Shown here: piece by piece, positions 15,120 to 26,829 of the stretch
Layout: each line of letters starts with the position of its first letter
How positions within the stretch are numbered: position 1 is the stretch's first letter
Origin: Rhodamnia argentea
Lineage: Eukaryota > Streptophyta > Magnoliopsida > Myrtales > Myrtaceae
NCBI RefSeq assembly: GCF_020921035.1
Contig: NC_063150.1
Location: 34,333,826 to 34,397,825 of the forward strand
Direction: 5' to 3'
Length of the DNA stretch: 64,000 nt
The notes under the pieces: model-generated
Database searches by the model: none
Told to the model about the DNA's origin: nothing
The model's input: only the letters and a program-made list of their open reading frames with translations
Program-made: the position numbers and the translations under genes

Positions 15120-18100
15120 TCACGCAGTAGAGAGATTCCGGATCTTCTCAATGAAATTGTTGACAATCTCGAGGCTTTGATCATCTGCGCCAAGGGAAGA
15201 AACAAAAAGAAAGCTCAGTCCCGACACGAATATGTAAAAAGCCAAACATTTAACCTGCGTTTAATCATCAAGATAAAAATCAAGATAAGATATGTTTATC
15301 CTATCTTGTATTTGGTACATGTCAAGGATTTAAAGGGGGAGATAGCCCGGACAAAAATATCTTAAGGGAGGACGGGGTGGAATAAACCTAGATATGATTT
15401 TTTCAAGAAAGCAGACACAAGGAGAATCAAGTTTTTTCGACAACCACCAAATCTCCTCCTCGTTGGGCCACCTCTCCCCCATGTCTGGTGGCCTCTCCAG
15501 TGGGGGGCGCCTCTCTAGCTGTAGCGACGGTCAAGTATGGCCGCCTCTCTGGTAGCTCCGGGGTAGGGTCTTCAACGGCAAAATCAGGAATCTCCACAAC
15601 CTCGTTCTTTAATCGATAATGTGGCATGATACAAGATCACGTCTCTCATTATTTAATTGCTTGAACCTTTCCAACATTCGAAAATGATCTTAATATATTA
15701 TGAAGAATTCGACATTGACCATCGACTTTCAAAGCAGCCCTCTTGAACGAACCACATGAGTGCACCTTAAACTCGAAAAAAGAGGCTAAATAATTCCATT
15801 GCTAATCACTTGTTTACTTTACGAGCAAGGTCGGCAGGTCATTTTCAAAGTATTCGGCTATAAATAAAGACCCGTGGTTCTACCGGTGCTCAATCGATGT
15901 CGTGCCCAAATTTAGACGGTTCAAATCTATGCTCAACAACAATTCACTCATCAGAACTCATCACCGAGTAACTTCTAAAGCATTATAATGTTTTGGCAAA
16001 ACAGAGTTGATTTCAAGAGTGTCTTGCCTCTACTTATCCGACATTATATCCACAATTCATCAAACAAGAGATAGGATATGACAAAATCCTTGAACTTCTT
16101 ATCATATCTTATGCAATCATATCCCGACTAGAAATCTGGATGAATAAACGCAGCCTAATTACGATCGGGTCAATCTTCACTATCCGGTTTTTTTTTTATT
16201 AATTCATAAAAGTGAAATTAAGAACAAAAGGGGAATTGAAACAATAAGAAAAGAGGAAATTTTTGTCAAAAGAGTCTGAAGCATATAGTAAAAGAGAGAG
16301 AGAGAGAGAGAGAGAGAAGAAAATTAAAAAAGAAAAGAAAAGAAAAGAAAAGAAAAAACAAATAAAAATGTAACAAAATAACTAAAAAAAATTATAAATT
16401 TAAAAAATTATTAAAAAATCTCCCACGCCATTGCAGCTCATGCCACATAAAATGGTCATCATTCGATTTCCAGTCAAAATTGGCCAAATGAACTCAATGT
16501 GCAAAATGCCAAAATATGCAGGCTCAATTGGCATAATTAAAATATTTTTGACTGAATTGACAAAAATAAAATAGGTTTAGAACATTGTGGACTAGTAGAG
16601 ACACTAACCGAGTCTGGGGATTGTGTGGCCCTCCTGGTGATGGATGACGATCGGATCCACAAACGAATCGAGCAGAGCAATCGAGTCCAGCTTCAGGATA
16701 TCATTCTCCCCTAACAACAAAATAATCACTTGTTAATTTATTACTTAACGAGGCTGGCCAGTGTTTGAAGAAGCTTGATCACATCATTTAGATCTTCTTG
16801 CACATCTCGATGAGGACAGTTCTTGTTTAGTCCCTTATCTCCGAATTCAAGTGCTTTTGACAGGACTGGATCCATTGCATTTCTATATGAAGCTGCAACT
16901 CTGAACTCATTTAGACCTTCAGGTATAGGACTTCAGAAGAAAAACCAACACTGATTCTGCCTTTCAATGCCGAATTTGGCGTAACGATATCATGCCGTCG
17001 GTTGTAACAACTAATTAAAACTATCTATCTCATCATCTGGCACTGTCGGACTAGACTTTGAAACTTCTAGCCAGCAAATCGTGATATGATCGTGAGAGAA
17101 TTGAAGAGAGCTAAGTTCGGGTAGTCACCTATAACATGAAGAGAAGGACACTTGACAGGAGAGGAAAACGCGTTAGCTGCCAGCGGAGGCGCCCCTAGTT
17201 TCGATCCGCCGAACTTAGCCCCAGAAATTAGAATCAGAGACTTGATTTTGGGCACCTTGGTGAGCACCAATCCCTGCAAATTTCAGCATTTTGTTGATTG
17301 CAGAAACTCGATCAAACAGTCCTGTTGCTTCGTTCATGTGTTTCGAATTGGATTTTTTTTGGAATTAGAAGATAGAAGAAAGTATACCTCTGCCTGCATG
17401 CCTGGCAATGCTGCAGCTAGAACAGCTCCCTGGTAATTCAAAACACGAAAATCTTATAAACATGACGATCAAGTTTCTGTTTGTCTCTTTTATTCTTCTT
17501 GTTGTGGCCCCAAAACCTCAAAAAGTTAAGAATTTGAACGACTCCCACGAAAGAAAAGATGCTCCTTTGACTGGTCATGTGGTCAGGCTCACCTGGGAAA
17601 AACCCAGGAAACCATCAAAGGGACCGTTCTTCACCATGAAATCTTCAATGAAAGTGATGCACTCTTCAAAGTTCTCGTACTCGGTATAATCCTGAACACC
17701 AACAACGTTAATTATCAGGTCAACGAATTTCTGTCTTTCTGCTAAGAACCCGTTTGGCGTAGCTATTGCTGCACCGTGCGACAATCGCGCGGCGACATTT
17801 TATAGCGCTGTGCGTGCCTCACCCTATTTCAAGGTGTCACAGTTTTCTAAGATCCGGATAGCAACATGTAGCACAGTCATAGTTACACCAAATGAAACCT
17901 GGAAATCTGACCTGATTGCCTTGGAACCACTCAAAGTAGGGAGGATCGAAGATGCCCTCCACGCCGGACTTGCCCGTGGATGGGTATGGGCCGTCGAGGT
18001 ACACCAGATCCAGCTTCTCCAGGACCGATTCGGGCCATTTATGAATCTCTGTCTCGAGAATTTTAGCACTGTTTCTGAACCCGTGGAGGCACAGAATCCT

Positions 18101-18130
18101 GGGATTCTCATGGGATCGGCTTTCGGTCAT
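15120..18130 (-). CDS. FSH-family serine hydrolase, copy A (intact)
   Basis: Minus-strand exons 17912-18130, 17593-17691, 17388-17429, 17129-17273, 16609-16710 and 15120-15184 give 223 residues with GT-AG introns and the same phases as copy B. It begins MTESRSHENPRILCLHGF, the oxyanion-side HG motif of the FSH1 alpha/beta-hydrolase family. The nucleophile elbow is GFSQG (Ser105) across the exon 2/3 junction, the probable acid is in GENDILK (about residue 172), and the His is in HHQEGHTIP (His197). No signal peptide, so cytosolic. FSH proteins are small esterases/thioesterases related to yeast FSH1-3 and human OVCA2; the plant substrate is unknown. The last intron (15185-16608) is long and contains a GA microsatellite, a half-element repeat and an unrecognised 66-codon open frame at 15427-15627. 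The intact frame suggests function. Confidence 0.88.
16288..16318. repeat. (GA)n microsatellite in copy A last intron
   Basis: About thirteen GA units, followed by AAAAG-rich repeats. Downstream (16380-16600) is a partial AT-rich repeat arm containing TCAAAATTGGCC and GACTGAATTGACAAA, like the right arms of the long-inverted-repeat elements. Confidence 0.85.
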
Positions 18131-18341
18131 TGCTTTCGCTCTCTCTATTATCCTGGGAATGAACTAGAGCAGCAATCGGAGAGGAGTCTCAATTACAAAG
18201 CTTTTGAGTGAGTCCTCTGGTTTTTGGCCAGTTCTAGTCCATGTGATATCAGTCTGTTCAAAAACCTAAAGAATTCCCCTTGTGCTATTGACCAACCAGC
18301 CACACCCATCAATATACAATAGACGTCTAGTTTGGACCCTG

Positions 18342-18363
18342 GTGCTATTGACCAACCGGCCGG
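18342..18363 (-). promoter_or_regulatory. Conserved upstream block of FSH copies (copy A)
   Basis: The sequence starting GTGCTATTGACCAACCGG lies 212 bp upstream of the copy A start codon. It recurs at the same distance before copy B (21383-21404) and 186 bp before copy C (24220-24241). A near copy of its left half occurs at about 18281. It could be promoter sequence or simply part of the duplicated segment; TSS and factor are unknown. Confidence 0.4.
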
Positions 18364-18745
18364 TCTAACTGGTGCTTCACCGTCTCAACTTGCAACTTGA
18401 CCCTTCATCGTCTTTACCAAACGAAAGTGGTGTTATGTTGGTTCAAGCCGGTTGTATCGAACCGTTCCATGATTATTTCCGAAAAGTTTGGTTCTAACAT
18501 ACGACTGGCCTCGAACTCGCGCTTCCCTTGTGTGGAGTAGAGCAGGGATCCTCAATCGAAGCCCCGTCAGAACATGAAGCGAAACTCGGAAACGAAAAGA
18601 ATGCTAACCAATTGTGTTGCCACGAGTAACCGTGTTCGTGCTAAAGATAGTAGATTGCATTCGAAGCAGATTCGTCGAGAAAGAAGTGAAAATCTCAGAC
18701 GAGAATCATTATCATCTTTATAGCTAAGTCGGACGAAAGCATAAC

Positions 18746-18811
18746 TCATGCAATAGCCAGATTCTGTATCTTCTCAACGGAAATCGTGCGCAATCTCTAG
18801 GCTATGATCAT
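18746..18811 (-). pseudogene. FSH relic, isolated exon 6
   Basis: Minus-strand 18811 to 18746 matches the last exon of the FSH genes and ends in TGA. It is one base too long, and the acceptor reads GG rather than AG. The sequence downstream of it (about 18570-18745) also matches that downstream of copy C exon 6 (about 21945-22120), so this is the remaining 3' end of another array unit. Confidence 0.75.
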
Positions 18812-18889
18812 CCGCGCGAGGGATCGAACGGAAAAGAGAACTAAGCTCCAGCTTAGATGAATTGACACAATGAGAAAGAGAGACTTTAA

Positions 18890-19040
18890 TTCTAAGCCTT
18901 TTGACAGTTTGTCAATGTAATCGTTTGGGCCAATTATCTAAATAATAGGTTTAGAACTACACTGGTAAAACTTCAAAAGGTTTAGGGCTAAACTGACACA
19001 ATTGAAAGGTTTAGAACTAAATTGACAAGTCTTTGTGAGG
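18890..19040. mobile_element. Fragment of short palindromic MITE-like family
   Basis: Contains CAATTATCTAAATAATAGG and GGTTTAGAACTAAATTGAC arms like the element at 14445-14740. It lies just 3' of FSH copy B. A further half-arm is present at about 19340-19510 in the copy B last intron. Confidence 0.4.
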
Positions 19041-19122
19041 TTTGTAAAGGTTAAAGAAAGATAGCCAAATCACAAATGAAAAATTGTTATTGTCTCCTTT
19101 GCGCGTTGCGGTAAAGAATGAC

Positions 19123-21171
19123 TCATGCGGTAGCTACATTCCGGATCTTGTCGATGAAATTGTTGACAATCTCCAGGCTTTGATCATCTGCGCAAAAGGA
19201 AGAAACAAAAAAAATTGAAATATTAATTAACAATCTATCAAAATATTATTACAAATTTTGGGAAATCTCCAGGAGAGAAGGAAAGAGAAAATAATAATAC
19301 AAAAAATTTAACAAACTATTCAAATACTGTTAAAAATATCTATGTCAACCTCGACCGTGCCAAATTGCTGGCGTCTACGTCGGTGATTTTCAGCCAAAAT
19401 TATCCGGATAGACTCGGTTGACAAAATGTGAAAATGATTAAAATTCAATTTGCACAATAAAATATTTATGGCTGAATTGACAAGCTTGTAATAGGTTTAC
19501 GACTTTTTGAACAATTTTCGTAAGAAAAGAGAGAACTATATCAATCGATAGAGACACTAACCGAGCCTGGGAATTGTGTGGCCCTTCGGGTGATGGATGA
19601 CGATCGGATCCACAAATGAATCGAGCAGAGCAATTGACTCCGGCTTCAGGAAATCGTTCTCGCCTAACAACACAATAATCACTTGTTGATTTATTAATTA
19701 ACGAGGCCATGATGCGTACGCAACGCACTTAATCTCTAATCTTTTTTCTTAGTTGGCTAATTGACCTTGCTAGTGTTTGAAGAAGCTTGATTACATCATG
19801 TGGAGCTTCTTGCACTTCTTGATGATGACACTTCTTGTCTAGTCCCTAATGTCCGAATTCAAAGTGGAAAAGAAGGATGGATTATGGTCCAAGTTCTTTT
19901 GACAGGACTGGATCCATAGAATTTCTATATGAAGCTGCAACTCCGAACTCATTTAAAACTTTAGGTATAGGACAGAAGAAAAATCATCACTGATCCCACT
20001 TTTGAAAGCCGAATTTAGCGTGACGATGTCACGCGTTGGTTGTAACATCTAATGAGAGCTAACTAATGTCGTCTCCGGGCGTCGTCGGACTAGACTTTGA
20101 AACTTGCAGCATGTAAAATATGATCCGATCGTAATAGAATCGGAGAGAGCTGAGTTCAGGTAGTTACCTATAACATGAAGAGAAGGGCACTTGACAGGAG
20201 AGGAAAACGCGTTAGCTGCCAGCGGAGGCGCACCGAATTTCGATCCGCCGAGCTTACCCCCGGAAATCAGAATCAGGAACTTGATTTTGGGCACCTTGGT
20301 GAGCACCAATCCCTGCAAATTTCAGCACTTTGTTGATTGCAGCAACTCGATCAAACAGTCCTATTGCTTTGTTTATGTGTTTGGAATTGGATTTTTGTTG
20401 GAATGAGAAGATAGAAGAAAGTGTACCTCTGCCTGCATTCCTGGCAATGCTGCAGCTAGAATAGCTCCCTGGTAATTCAAAACACGAAAATGTCACAAAC
20501 CAGACGATGGAGTTCCCGTTTGTTTGTCTCTTTTATTCTTCTTCTTGTGGCCCCAAAACCTCAAAAAGTTAAGAATTTGAACGACACCCGCAAAAGAAAA
20601 GATGCTGCTTTGTCTTGTCGTGTGATCGGACTCACCTGGGAAAAACCCAGTAAACCATCAAAGGGACCGTTCTTCACCATGAAATCTTCAATGAAAGCGA
20701 TGCCCTCTTCAAAGTTCTCGTACTCTGTAAAATCCTGGACCCCAACACTCCGAACTATCAGCTCGATGAATATCCCTTTGTCTGCTACGAACCCGTTTGG
20801 TGTAGCTATAGTCTATAGATGCACTGTGCTGCAAATCGTGTCGTGACACTGCGTGGCACGGTGTGCGCCTCACCCCATCAGGGTGTCCTAGTTTTTGAAG
20901 ACCCAGGATGCAGCACGGCTATAGTTACACCAAATGGAACAGGAAAACTGACCTGATTGGCTTGGAACCACTCGAAGTAGGGAGGATCGAAGATGCCGTC
21001 CACGCCGGACTTGCCCGTGGACGGGTACGGAGCGTTGAGGTACACCAGATCCAGCTTCTCCAGGACGGATTCGGGCCATTTATGGATCTGCGTCTCGAGG
21101 ATTTTAGCGCTGGTCCTGAACCCGTGGAGGCACAGAATCCTGGGCTTCTCATGGGCTCGGCTTTCGGCCAT
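19123..21171 (-). CDS. FSH-family serine hydrolase, copy B (intact)
   Basis: Minus-strand exons 20953-21171, 20636-20734, 20427-20468, 20168-20312, 19562-19663 and 19123-19187 join to 223 residues (MAESRAHEKPRILCLHGF...). Every splice site is GT-AG and the phases match copy A exactly. Motifs in order: LHGF near residue 14, DPPYFEWF at about 62-69, GFSQG nucleophile (Ser105), ILISGGKLGG beta-strand, GENDFLKPES (Asp172) and HHPKGHTIP (His197). All three presumed catalytic residues are present. Start chosen at 21171; the frame is open further upstream but has no other ATG. It sits about 3.0 kb from copy A and 2.9 kb from copy C in the same orientation, so it belongs to a tandem array. Small cytosolic esterase/thioesterase is the family expectation; the substrate is not known. 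Confidence 0.9.
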
Positions 21172-21382
21172 CGCTTTCGCACTCTCAGCCTCTGCTATCC
21201 TGGGAATGAAACTAGAGCAGGAATCGGAGAGGAGTCTCAATTACAAAGTCTTTGAGTCCTCTGGTTTTTTGGCCAGTTCTCTTTACACTTATAACCCATG
21301 CTATATTAATCTGTTCAAAGCGTGGCTCTTAAAGAATTCCCAACCAACCACGCCCACCAATAAATCTCGAGTTTGGACCCTA

Positions 21383-21404
21383 GTGCTATTGACCAACCGG
21401 CCGG
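21383..21404 (-). promoter_or_regulatory. Conserved upstream block of FSH copies (copy B)
   Basis: Same block as at 18342-18363, again 212 bp upstream of the start codon. Confidence 0.4.
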
Positions 21405-22122
21405 TCTAACTTGTGCTTCTCTGATCTTAATTCGCAACTTGACCCTTCGTTATCTTTTCCAAATGAAAATTGTGTGATGTTGATTCAGACCGGGTGTATC
21501 GAACCGTTTAATGATTATTTTAAGAACATCAGCTTTGGGAAAATGCAAATATTTTTGAGCTAAATGCGATTTCCAAAATGTAAGTAGTGTTTGATAAAGT
21601 GTATTTTAAAAACACATTAGAAAGTAATTTTGAGGATATTTCCGGAATTATGAAAGTTGAGCGAGGACAAAATTGAAAGAAAAAAATTGCATTTGCATTT
21701 CAGAAATGCAACTTTCCAAAGTACCTCAAGAGCTACTTTGAGTTAAAAGCCTCTGGGAACCTTTGGAAATGCAATTGGATTTTTTCAAAATTGAGCAAGA
21801 AATGAACCAAACGCTATTTGCATTTGACCAAGAGACTTTAGAGCCTCAAAGTCCCTTCCAAATGCTGAACCAAATAGATCGGAGTAGTAGCGCTCCGCAT
21901 GCGTGGAGCAGAGCGGGCATCTTCAATTGAAGTCCCACAAGAACTTGACACGAAACTCGGAAACAAAAAGAATGTCGATCAATTGTGTTGCCACGAATAG
22001 CTGTGTTTGTGCTATAAAGATAGTCCATTGCATTCGGAGCAGATTCGCTAGAAAGAAGAAGTTAAAATCTAAGACGAGAATCATTATCATCTTCGTAGCT
22101 AAGTCGAAAGAAAGCGCGCGGC

Positions 22123-24034
22123 TCATGCAGCAGCCGGATTCTGGATCTTCTCGATGAATTTGTGCGCAGTCTCCAGGCTCTGATCATCTGCGGGAGGGAT
22201 CGAACAGAAAAGAGAACTGAGCTCCAGCTTAGATGAACTGAAACAATTGAGAAAACGAGACGTGGATAACTAGCAGGGGCACAAACCAAGGTTGGGGATT
22301 GTGTGGCCCCCTGGGTGATGAATGACTAGCGGATCCACAAATGAATCAAGCAGAGCAATTCCCTCTGTCTTCTGGAAATCGGTCTCACCTACACCATAAT
22401 AATGACATCTGATATAAATAATTTTGTGTATATTCCACTTTGGTAAAATCTTCATAGTACCATTTTCGTCGGAGTAATGTCCGAATAAGTTTTTTTTTTC
22501 CGCGCAACGTGTGACCATACGACTCATTTTCGATGAAGCGAACTGAAAGTGTTGGCTCATAAGCTCCTTCGGAACGGTTGGCTTTGAGTTGAATCCGAAA
22601 ATGGACAAGATAACTTATGGTCAAAGACTCCTTCAGCAACATGTAATGCAAGGACACTAACTTGGGAGCTGCAGAGAACACAAGGCCTGCGATTCTGTTG
22701 TAGCTAATCTCATGTTAGACCTTTAGGCATGTAATAGTATGAACATTACCCACGATCCCACTTTCGATAGCCGAGCTTAGCCCATCCCTCGCCTTTCAAG
22801 TCGGTCGTTGCGAAGAAGTATAGCATTGATCTTGACAGAACAGAAGAAAGCTGAAGTTTTCGTGGTTGTTACCTATAACATGAAGAGAAGGGCACTTTTT
22901 AGGAGCCGAAAATGCGTTAGCGGCCAGCCTAGGCGCACTGTATTTTGATCCGCCCAACTTAGCCCCGGAAACTAGAATCACAAACTTGATTTTGGGCACC
23001 TTTGTGTGTACCAATCCCTGCAAAATTCGGCCTTTGTCGAATTCTTCAACTCGATAAAGGAATTACTTGCTTCTGTTCCATTGTATGTGTCGATTTCAAA
23101 TTTATGGAGCTAGAAATATATCTTACTTCCTCCTGCATTCCGGGAAATGCAGCAGACAGAGCTGCCCCCTGGTAATCATAACGGAGTACCACGGTCACTC
23201 ATTGACACAAAATTAAACTGAAGAAAGAAGAGGATTTAAACAACCGAAAGAATGGAGATGCTGTTCTGCTCCTCTATTTGGCTGGACTCACCTGGGAAAA
23301 GCCCAGTAAACCATCAAAGGGACCGTTCTTCACCATGAAATCTTCAATGAAGGCGATGCACTCTTCAAAGTTCTCGTGCTCTGTAAAATCCTGAATCAGA
23401 ACGCTCTGAATTATCATCAGCTCGAAGAAAATTTCCCTCTATCTGCTAAGAATCCGTTTGGTCTAGCTATAGCTGCACCGTGTTACGATATCGCATTGTA
23501 ACATTATAGTTACACCGAATGGAGTCCAAATAAAACTGGAAAAACCTGGCCTGGTTGCCCTGGAACCGCTCGAAGTAGGGAGGATCGAAGATGCCCTCCA
23601 GCCACGCCGGACTTGCCTCTGGACAGGCACGGAGCATTGAGGAGCACCATATCCAGCTTCTCCAGGACGGATTCGGGCCGCATGGATTGCCCATGGGCTA
23701 TTAATTTAGTAGTTGAGGACTTCAAAAGCTTATTGGCCCAACTAGGTAATGTTCAAATCATTTATGAGCCAGGGAAACTAATCAAGCCGCGGACTGGATC
23801 GCTAGAGCTCATAGAGATGGTTCCCTTCCCCTAACTGGTTATCTAAACCTCCTCGCTCTTTATGGTTGATTTTATGTCTTGATTTCGGTAAATCGTGTAA
23901 CCCAAGTACTGCTTAGTAATGAAAGTTTCGGATTCGGGCCACTGACGGATCTGCATCTCGAGGATTTCAGCGCTCGTCCTGAAACCAGGGAGGCACCAGA
24001 TCCTGGGCTTCATGCCTGCTCGGCTTTCGGCCAT
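22123..24034 (-). pseudogene. FSH-family serine hydrolase, copy C (disrupted)
   Basis: All six exons can be traced on the minus strand: exon 1 in two parts (23929-24034 and 23551-23667), then 23292-23390, 23127-23168, 22873-23017, 22287-22388 and 22123-22187. Exons 2-6 keep frame and phase and retain GFSQG and HHPGGHTIP. Exon 1 is broken by a 249-bp insertion flanked by a 12-bp direct repeat. It also carries a 4-bp insertion (AGCC) that shifts frame in the GKSGV region, has LHGF changed to LPGF (loss of the conserved His), and has a GC rather than GT donor. A shortened protein from a downstream start could in theory be made, but it would lack the oxyanion-hole region, so a pseudogene is most likely. 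Confidence 0.85.
23680..23928. other. 249-bp insertion in FSH copy C exon 1
   Basis: Flanked by CGGATTCGGGCC at 23668-23679 and 23929-23940. Sequence outside these repeats resumes the exon homology. The insert has no obvious inverted termini and no poly-A tail, so it may be filler DNA from break repair or an unclassified small element. Confidence 0.75.
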
Positions 24035-24789
24035 GGCTTGAGCTTTCTCTACTGCCTTGGGAGTGAAATGCAGCAGGAATTTGAAAGGAGTCTCAGCTGA
24101 AAGTGGACTCTCCTGGCTACTGGCTAGTTCTCTCTGTAGGCCCTTTGACATACTTCCGCTCTTCATAATCTGCACCAAACACACCAACCAGTAAATCTCT
24201 GAGCTTGGATCCCATCCTAGTGCTATTGACCAACCGGCCGGTTTAACTCGTGCTTCTCTGTTCTAACTTACCACTTGACCCTCCATTATCTTACCAAATG
24301 AATATATTGATTTAGGCAGGGTGCGTAGTATATTTTTGTGTTTTTTTTTTCCTTTAAAGTTTGCTTATTTTTAACATAATTTAAATAAAATGTGCATTAA
24401 AATAATCAGATTTAGACACACACACACAAAAAAAAAAAAAACAACGTTGGCTTAGCCTTATGTTTTGAGTTTTTAGCCATGTCATTGTCACGTGGGAAAA
24501 ATAAAATACTCAAAAAAGCCACCGCAACATTTTCCTTCAGCCAAGTTAGAAGCAGTTAAGGAAAGGACTATATTACACAAATTTGACAAGTTTCAAGGCG
24601 TGATTGTACTTTTTGTAAATTTTAGAACTCAATGACACTTTCGCAACTAGTTATAGAATGAGAAGTATTCAGGGTCCTTACAACACGAGAGTCTTGATCC
24701 ACTAAACAGACATGATTCTATCTACGAACGAAAGATGGACTGAGACAAAGACAAAATGAGACTTACATATCGTCAGCAGGGGTACTAAG

Positions 24790-24817
24790 CAAGTCTAAGG
24801 GAATGTGTGGCCCTTTG
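24790..24817 (-). pseudogene. Possible FSH exon-5 fragment truncated by an hAT-like element
   Basis: CTAAGCAAGTCTAAGGGAAT followed by GTGTGGCCCTTTG resembles the 3' end of exon 5 and its donor in copies A-C (complement of GGGCCACACAAT). Similarity stops where the hAT-like terminus begins at 24818. Only about 28 bp, so this is tentative. Confidence 0.45.
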
Positions 24818-25197
24818 TAAGGGTGTCAAAAAGGCCCGGCCTGATCTGAACACAAAAAATGTTGGTACTTTGGGGTTGAGATCTTAATATTCCTCGATAC
24901 TTTGAGAAGTTTATGATCAATCACAGTCTCCCTTTCAATATGGCTTTGATACAGCGATTCATTGATATTCGATTGTGATGCAGAATTAAACATGTCATCC
25001 ATTCCAAAAGACTAGGCTCAGGATTCTATTGTAGACCATTCTCACGGTAGATTTTTAAGTACGTTGTTCACTTCGGTGGTGCCTAGACCTTACCAATGGG
25101 CAAACCGAACCTATTAGAACAGTTGGTTTTCGTTTGGGCCTATCCGACCCTCGTGTAATTGGGCCGGGCCCGTTGCCGCCTGGCCTTTTAGCACCTT
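24818..25197. mobile_element. hAT-like non-autonomous element relic
   Basis: The left end TAAGGGTGTCAAAAAGGCC has an imperfect inverted partner GGCCTTTTAGCACCTT at about 25182-25197. This is the usual look of plant hAT termini (A/CAGGGGTGTCAAA). The 8-bp flanks do not match, so one side has probably been rearranged. No transposase is present. Confidence 0.5.
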
Positions 25198-25199
25198 CC

Positions 25200-25735
25200 A
25201 ATTCGGTCATAAACTTTTTAATTGTAGCAATTTTATCCCAAACATTCCAATGATTTGTCAATGTTGTCATTTTAGCTACTTTTAATTTGAAATTGTTGAC
25301 TGAGATGATAGTTGTCTTATGTGATACGATTGACATTGACATGGATAAAATTTTCAATTTTTTTTTATAAATTTCCTGAATTTTTTGTTATTTCTTATTT
25401 TCTTTCTTTTCTTGCAAGAGCCACAAAACCCTCACCCAGTAGCCAACAAGCCCGGCGACCCCCATCGGTCCCAATGGAAAAAAAATAAAAGGAAAAATGA
25501 AAAACCAAAAATGTTCATAATTTTTTTGAAAAATTATAAAAGAATTGTCCGCGTCATCGTTGGCCATGCCATATAGGACGGCCAAGATACACATCGGCGA
25601 TTGCTAGCCGAAATTGATCGGAAGGATTACATTAACAAATCGTCAAAATATTTAGAACTAAATAGGTCGGATCGAAAGGTTTATAACTGAATTAACATCC
25701 ATTTATAATAGGTTTTAATAATACTTTTTGGGTTA
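25200..25735. mobile_element. Long-inverted-repeat MITE with pyrimidine/GC/purine core
   Basis: The left arm contains TTTGTCAATGTTGTCATTTT; the right arm contains GACGGCCAAGATACACATCGG and ATTGATCGGAAGG. Between them are a T/C tract (about 25380-25415), a C-rich core (AGCCAACAAGCCCGGCGACC) and an A-rich purine tract. Same layout as the elements at 31055, 34275, 36205 and 44938. Confidence 0.5.
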
Positions 25736-25739
25736 GCAC

Positions 25740-26530
25740 ATGTGTAATAAGTTTGAGGAACATGATTGGGTGATTTTCCCGGTCCAAATAGGGTCATGAT
25801 AGGATGGCATGACACAAGTTTGAAAACTCCAGTTCTTTACACTGTACTTTTGCCCAGTTCTTTATTGTCACTAAAGTTTCCGAAATTTCCAATTTAAAAT
25901 AAAATTCGAAGCTCATTTAGCTTCAAAAATTAAATCGAGCAAAAAAAAAAAAAAGAAAGAAAGAAAGAAAGAAAGAAGAGAAGGGAAGTCAATCCAAATG
26001 GGGTTGCGAGCTTATATTAGTACTCTTCAACACCGTCGAGACGACGAATTCACCCGGTCATTGGCCAATAGTTACTAGCTTAGCGAAACATCTCATTGCC
26101 TTCGTTTAAAAAGTTACTGATCGCGAATAACTTACATGTCGTCGAGTGTTACGATGATACCCCGCGCGAAGATAGGACGGTACGGGGACACGGACGGCTC
26201 TTGGTCGGAAATAATTAGATTGGGATAGGTCGGGAAATAATTCTATAGGCCCTTTTGAGTGTGGGTCAAAGCAAATACGGCCATGTACCCCGATCTGAAC
26301 TTCCTCTTGATCATCATGTAATAAATAAATAAATAAATAGATAAATAAAACATTTGATATTGCTCAGACCACCAAAGTCGCGAAATCGGTTTTATAAAAA
26401 AAACAGTGAGGATAATGGGATCCAGCACGATGTCGCTGTCGCTTACATAATGTGTCCCCTTGGCCAGCTTTTGCCAGCTCCGTTGCTCATTCTCAAGTGC
26501 AAGCAAAAAAAAAAAAAAAGGACACACCAA
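25740..26530. other. AT-rich intergenic, simple repeats only
   Basis: Holds a (GAAA)n tract near 25955-25980 and an (AAAT)n tract near 26320-26350. No gene seen. Confidence 0.5.
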
Positions 26531-26534
26531 CATG

Positions 26535-26825
26535 CAATATAATCTTTAAATTTAGTTTAATATACAATGTGATTCGTGAAATTTTAATCTATTCAACGTA
26601 ATTTCTGAATTTTTGGTATATGTTCAATTTAATCTCTGAATTATATGAAAGCATTCAATCTTATCCTTCCATTAATTCAAGCTCACGGACATTATTGAAT
26701 ATTTTCATATAGTTCAACGATTAAATTATGCATGTGCTGAAAGTTCATGGATCACATTGAATAAATAAAAAGTTCGGGGATCATATTATAAATTGAGCCA
26801 AAGTTCAAGGATCATTTGTGTCATT
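26535..26825. mobile_element. Palindromic AT-rich MITE-like element
   Basis: The left half has AATCTTTAAATTTAGTTTAA and CAATGTGATTCG; the right half has GGATCACATTGAATAAA and CAAGGATCATTTGTGTCATT. Same family as the element at 27802-28062. Confidence 0.5.
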
Positions 26826-26829
26826 TTCA

